9,560 bases of DNA from Fidelibacterota bacterium (GTDB lineage Bacteria; Fidelibacterota; Fidelibacteria; Fidelibacterales; Fidelibacteraceae). The stretch spans positions 1-9,560 of the forward strand of contig DAOVOB010000028.1 in assembly GCA_030629925.1 (NCBI GenBank), read 5' to 3'. Shown here one piece after another: positions 6,032-9,560 of this stretch; the first letter of the stretch is position 1, and each line of letters opens with the position of its first letter. Position numbers and translations under genes: made by a program. The notes beneath the pieces are model-generated. The model saw only the letters and a list, made by a program, of their open reading frames with translations. It searched no databases and was not told where the DNA came from.

Positions 6032-6099
6032 TTGCATGCTGTGGGTCATGGTGATAATCTTATTGTTTATAGTTATTCAATATCCCAATATCCAGTGAA

Positions 6100-6300
6100 A
6101 AAATTGGGGCAGCGTAGGCTTGTGACTCCCACCTTCGGTATCATCTTCGGTAAACCTGCGATGATCAAGAAACATACGGTGGGCAGGCGTAACTCGTAGT
6201 AAGCAGTAGACAGAAATCAAGAAGAAGAAGAGAGATAATACCCCCCCCCTTCCACGAACTTGTCGGACCTAGCCCCGATCCTTCCGGGCAGATAAAATCT
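6100..6300. repeat. GC-rich structured intergenic element with C9 tract
   Basis: A GC-rich block in otherwise AT-rich DNA. CCCACC at 6128-6133 pairs with GGTGGG at 6178-6183, and inside it ATCATC at 6140-6145 pairs with GATGAT at 6160-6165, giving a two-level stem. CTTCGGT is repeated within it. Nine C residues run from 6241 to 6249, followed by a further GC-rich piece up to about 6291. It resembles in style the element at 1-149 and is probably a dispersed non-coding repeat. Bases 6032-6099 and 6353-6386 hold nothing further I can support. Confidence 0.4.
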
Positions 6301-6312
6301 TATGATTACGGT

Positions 6313-6352
6313 AAGTTAATAAGCCCTTATTTATTAACTTGTTAATATTAAC
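6313..6352. repeat. AT-rich inverted repeats
   Basis: AAGTTAATAA at 6313-6322 and TTATTAACTT at 6331-6340 form a perfect 10-base stem with an eight-base loop. They are followed at once by the 12-base palindrome GTTAATATTAAC (6341-6352). GTTAA/TTAAC occurs several times. A further palindrome, GTTAGCTAAC, lies at 6411-6420. They could be operators or a weak terminator for upstream transcripts; the stem is nearly all A-T and no strong T-run follows. Confidence 0.5.
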
Positions 6353-6386
6353 TACATTCAGTAAACTACAGTTAATACAAATAAAG

Positions 6387-6403
6387 TATAATGGTAATAT
6401 AAT
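6387..6403 (+). promoter_or_regulatory. Possible -10 elements for the protease gene
   Basis: Two consensus TATAAT hexamers lie at 6387-6392 and 6398-6403, 80 and 69 bases before the start codon. Neither has a good -35 at 16-18 bases, and the surroundings are AT-rich, so chance is a serious alternative. Confidence 0.3.
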
Positions 6404-6463
6404 AAACCATGTTAGCTAACTCAAGGTTAGTGACTATTTAGTTGATAGTTGATTGAAAATATT

Positions 6464-6468
6464 GGAGG
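6464..6468 (+). promoter_or_regulatory. Shine-Dalgarno site of the protease gene
   Basis: GGAGG (continuing GGAGGAA) ends four bases before the ATG at 6473. It is the strongest ribosome site in the window and fixes the start of the long open frame, which also has a signal peptide immediately after that ATG. Confidence 0.8.
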
Positions 6469-6472
6469 AATA

Positions 6473-9400
6473 ATGAAGATCATTAAGAGTCTAACAATAA
6501 TTATTCTTTTTTCAACCCTCATTTATGCCCAGGCAATTGATAATGAGGAAATAAAATCAATTTCGCAAAACTGGGCAAGTTCTCACAATCTTAATTCTGA
6601 AATAGTAAATATCATTTGTAAAAAGGTTGATGATGAACCCCTGCTTTACATTGTGAATTTTGAGAAAGGGTGGGTAATGGTTTCTGGCGACGAATCGCTT
6701 AATCCGATTCTTGGTTTTTCTTTCGATTCAAATTATTCTGAAGAGAATGAGCCGGATGCCTTAAAATCATTATTTGAGTCCTATAATTTTGTTAAGAATG
6801 AAAATCTTGCAAACGATATTAAATTTACTCCAGAACAGGAATCTATAAAGTCAGACAACTTTAAAACTACTTATGCTGTTCAAGAAGTTCAGCCATTAAT
6901 ACCGGTAACATGGGCTCAGACGTGGCCTTATAATGCTTATTGCCCGTTGGATGATGAACCCGATCTACCAGCGAGTTGTAATGGTCATCACAACACAAGC
7001 TGCGGTCCCACAGCATTGGCTCAAATACTCCGCTATTGGCAATATCCTGTTCATGGTATTGGCTATCACAGTTATTGGTATGATAGATTTGATTGCACCA
7101 TTGAGGCTGATTTTCAATCAACATATTACAATTGGGATAATATGCCGGTTTCTCTTGATTTTGATGATCCCGAGCCGATTTACACTGATATTGCCACCTT
7201 GATGTTACATGCAGCAGTATCTGTAGATGGTGCTTGGCATGGTGGTGGTGCAATACATCAATATGCTGCTGCTGCCGTAAAATATTTTGATTATTCGCCA
7301 ACTTGCGAAATCTATTATAGAGATGATTTTACATCTGTAGAATGGCATAATATTTTTCGAAACGAATTGGATAACGGGCGCCCGATTATGTTAGTAGGTC
7401 CCGGTCATTATTTTATATGTGATGGCTATTACGGTGACGATTTTTATCATATTAATTGGGGCTGGGGACCTGGTAGCAACGGCTTTTACTATCCTCTCTA
7501 TAAATTTGGCAATTATTCATCGCGCAGCTGGGCGCTGATTGGTTTAGAACCCAATTACCAAAACAAAAAGTTACTTATGAATGATTCTTATACTGCTGAC
7601 GATAATACGGTTGTTCTCCTTCATTTTGATGGAGATTTAACAAATCAATCAATTTTATCAAATAATCCAAATTCACATGGTACAATATCATTTGCGGATA
7701 ACAGTGAATTGGGATTGGGACAGTGTCTATACCTGGATAACAGCAATCAGAGTAATCAATCTTACTTGGATATAGCAGATAACAATGATCTTGATTTAAA
7801 TGGCGACTGGACAATTGAAATGTGGTTCAAACCAACTTCATTTGGAAATACTTCCGATGAAAAGTTTACGCTACTAAGTAAACCCGGGGATGGTTATTAT
7901 TATCAATCTAATTATTCAATTTATATTGATCCTACGTCATATTATTTCACTTCCAAAGCTTTGAATTGTTCTTTTTATCCAAACGAAGAAACAGATGACT
8001 ATAGAACAACGATTCGTACAGATAAAGATTTTCTTGAATTAGGGAACTGGTATCATATTTCATATATCCGGAAAACTTCATGCAACAATATTAAAATAGT
8101 AATTCATAATTCCGACAGAGAATTAATACACTATGCATCAAGAGCAACCGAAACAACCTCTCAGCCTTTGTTAAACTCTAAGTCACTTTTTATCGGCTCA
8201 GGTGGTGGATTTAATACCTATTTTGACGGGTATATTGATGAACTTAGGATAAGTAACGTTGTTAGAGAATTTGAAATCACAAGTAGTGGGTTAACCTTAT
8301 TGACTCCAAATGGGGGTGAAAAATGGGAGCAAAATACAACACAACAAATAAGTTGGGAAGAAAGTAATAGTAATAATCTAAAGATAGAATATACCACCGA
8401 TAACGAACAAAGCTGGAGTGAAATTATTTCAAGCACACCAGTTAGTACCGGTTTCTACAATTGGACTCTTCCCAATATTGATTCTGATCGTTGTAAAATT
8501 AAAATTACAGATATAAACGATGTAAATATTTATGATAAAAGTGATAACGTTTTTTCAATTTTACCTTATGAATTAACACTCAATTCACCCAATGGAAGTA
8601 ATTATTGCATTCCGGGAACTTCAGTCTTAATTTTTTGGAAGAGCACACCTGTGAGTAACATAAAGATTGAATATACTACCAATAATGGTAATACCTGGAC
8701 AGAGATAGTAGCAAGTGTTGATGCAAGTTTGGGCATCTATAATTGGATTATTCCTAATACTCTTTCTGATCAATGTAAGGTTAGAATTACAGATATAACA
8801 AACTCATTGATTTTTGATGAAAGTGATAACACTTTTGAAATTGGTGAAGAAATAATAACTTCAATTTATGATATCCAATACACGACTGAACCCGGAGCAG
8901 ATGGAACATATCCATCATTAATGAAGGGAGAAGAGGTTACAATAATCGGAATTGTTACAGCAACTGGTTATTTAGGGTATGATAGTAACTTTTTCATTTC
9001 TTCATCAGAATCCGGTCCCTGGAAAGGAATCAATGTTTATTCTGCGGATAAAAGTCCTGCTATTGGGGACGAAGTAAAAATAATCGGTGAAGTAACTGAG
9101 TATTCCGGATTTACGGAAGTTATTAATCCCGTTGTAACAATAGTAAGTACAGGCAATCCTGTTTCTGAACCTATTGTAGTAAAAACAGGAAATCTAATTG
9201 CTGCTGCAAATGCAGAACAATTTGAAGGCTGCTTTGTTAAGGTCGAAAATGTTACGGTAACAAAAGAGCCTGACCAGTGTAATCAAGTGTATATAGATGA
9301 TGGAACAGGTGAATGCCAAGTTGATGACAATATATTCAATTACTCAGTTTCTTTAGGTGATCAATTCCAATATATTATTGGAGTAGTAAATTATCAACAG

Positions 9401-9560
9401 AGTGAATATAGCCTACTCCCTAGATTTGAAAATGATTATGGAGCTACCCCAATAAATGCCCCAGTTGTAGGCAATATTCCTGACCAAACAATCAATAAAG
9501 GAAGTAGTTTTGCTTCAATCCAATTAGATGATTTTGTTACCGATCCAGATAATTCTGATA
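6473..9560 (+). CDS. Secreted multidomain C10 (streptopain-like) cysteine protease, 3' end outside window
   Basis: The frame runs without a stop from ATG 6473 to the edge (1029 codons). Residues 1-19 are a signal peptide (hydrophobic core LTIIILFSTLIYA, cleavage near A19 or A21). Residues about 22-140 resemble the inhibitory C10 propeptide, with LYIVNFEKGWVMVSGDE and NPILGFS. The catalytic domain follows: nucleophile C177 in SCGPTALAQILRYWQYP, H312 in PGHYFICDGYY, then N328-W329 in HINWGWG. Residues about 383-600 are LamG-like (LHFDGDL to DGYIDELRISN). Two Ig-like repeats of the Kre9/KNH type follow at 607-697 and 701-790, each with PNG, KIEYTT, W and a C-K-x-(K/R)-ITD ending. An OB-like module spans about 798-991, and a new Ig-like module starts near 996. 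It is probably an exported zymogen acting on external protein. The Cys context differs from the usual GCVATA. An anchoring or sorting domain would lie beyond the window. Confidence 0.88.
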   Translation, partial: MKIIKSLTIIILFSTLIYAQAIDNEEIKSISQNWASSHNLNSEIVNIICKKVDDEPLLYIVNFEKGWVMVSGDESLNPILGFSFDSNYSEENEPDALKSLFESYNFVKNENLANDIKFTPEQESIKSDNFKTTYAVQEVQPLIPVTWAQTWPYNAYCPLDDEPDLPASCNGHHNTSCGPTALAQILRYWQYPVHGIGYHSYWYDRFDCTIEADFQSTYYNWDNMPVSLDFDDPEPIYTDIATLMLHAAVSVDGAWHGGGAIHQYAAAAVKYFDYSPTCEIYYRDDFTSVEWHNIFRNELDNGRPIMLVGPGHYFICDGYYGDDFYHINWGWGPGSNGFYYPLYKFGNYSSRSWALIGLEPNYQNKKLLMNDSYTADDNTVVLLHFDGDLTNQSILSNNPNSHGTISFADNSELGLGQCLYLDNSNQSNQSYLDIADNNDLDLNGDWTIEMWFKPTSFGNTSDEKFTLLSKPGDGYYYQSNYSIYIDPTSYYFTSKALNCSFYPNEETDDYRTTIRTDKDFLELGNWYHISYIRKTSCNNIKIVIHNSDRELIHYASRATETTSQPLLNSKSLFIGSGGGFNTYFDGYIDELRISNVVREFEITSSGLTLLTPNGGEKWEQNTTQQISWEESNSNNLKIEYTTDNEQSWSEIISSTPVSTGFYNWTLPNIDSDRCKIKITDINDVNIYDKSDNVFSILPYELTLNSPNGSNYCIPGTSVLIFWKSTPVSNIKIEYTTNNGNTWTEIVASVDASLGIYNWIIPNTLSDQCKVRITDITNSLIFDESDNTFEIGEEIITSIYDIQYTTEPGADGTYPSLMKGEEVTIIGIVTATGYLGYDSNFFISSSESGPWKGINVYSADKSPAIGDEVKIIGEVTEYSGFTEVINPVVTIVSTGNPVSEPIVVKTGNLIAAANAEQFEGCFVKVENVTVTKEPDQCNQVYIDDGTGECQVDDNIFNYSVSLGDQFQYIIGVVNYQQSEYSLLPRFENDYGATPINAPVVGNIPDQTINKGSSFASIQLDDFVTDPDNSD

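Noticed and set aside
6036..6098. 20-residue hydrophobic open frame (MLWVMVIILLFIVIQ...), reminiscent of type I toxin peptides
   Set aside because: No ribosome site, no visible antisense RNA promoter, and such a short frame is expected by chance in AT-rich DNA.
6241..6249. Run of nine C residues as a phase-variation switch
   Set aside because: It lies 220 bases upstream of the nearest start codon in non-coding DNA, not in a gene or between promoter elements; it may also be an assembly-sensitive spot.
6867..7301. His-rich minus-strand open frame
   Set aside because: Antisense shadow of the protease catalytic domain; the His-rich bias arises from the reverse complement of its codons.
8218..8436. 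Minus-strand hydrophobic open frame
   Set aside because: Antisense to the LamG/Ig-like part of the protease, which reads without interruption on the plus strand.

Overview
The window looks like chromosome from an AT-rich, probably anaerobic bacterium of the Fibrobacterota-Chlorobiota-Bacteroidota (FCB) side of the tree. A Cloacimonadota-like lineage fits best. The clues are a FeoAB ferrous iron system, a secreted C10 (streptopain-like) protease with LamG and Ig-like modules, and intergenic DNA full of short GC-rich and heptameric repeats. This assignment rests on style and remembered families, not on a search, and is only moderately secure.

Left part (1-3157): after about 280 bases of repeat-rich intergenic DNA comes a minus-strand operon transcribed feoA -> feoB -> fur. 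feoA and feoB overlap by 14 bases and fur follows feoB after 9 bases. FeoB is the GTPase-linked Fe(II) permease, FeoA its small SH3-like partner, and the Fur-family protein the likely iron-sensing repressor of the operon.

Divergent control region (3158-3430): it carries three perfect palindromes. A 23-base one (3198-3220) has the geometry of a Fur box and lies 41 bases upstream of feoA. Two others (3236-3250 and 3297-3325) share a core TTGA-(C/G)-TCAA and are reverse complements of each other. On the other side, reading right, is a single ABC-type ATPase gene (3431-4159) with no permease partner and altered catalytic positions. It may share control with the iron operon.

Middle part (4160-5981): a 364-base gap with 7-base-periodic repeats precedes a plus-strand cluster. 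The cluster holds protein-L-isoaspartate methyltransferase (pcm), a PAP2-family membrane phosphatase overlapping it by 26 bases, and two tiny lysine-rich open frames that overlap by four bases (GTGA).

Right part (5982-9560): a 491-base non-coding stretch has another heptamer array, a GC-rich structured element, a C9 tract and AT-rich inverted repeats. A long plus-strand gene then starts at 6473 and stays open to the window edge (1029 codons seen). It encodes an exported multidomain C10 cysteine protease: signal peptide, propeptide, Cys/His/Asn/Trp catalytic domain, LamG-like domain, two tandem Ig-like repeats, an OB-like module and the start of another Ig-like module.

The best candidates for something undescribed are the three-palindrome divergent regulatory region linking feoAB-fur to an orphan, catalytically altered ABC ATPase; the coupled micro-ORF pair; and the heptamer repeat family that recurs in three intergenic regions.
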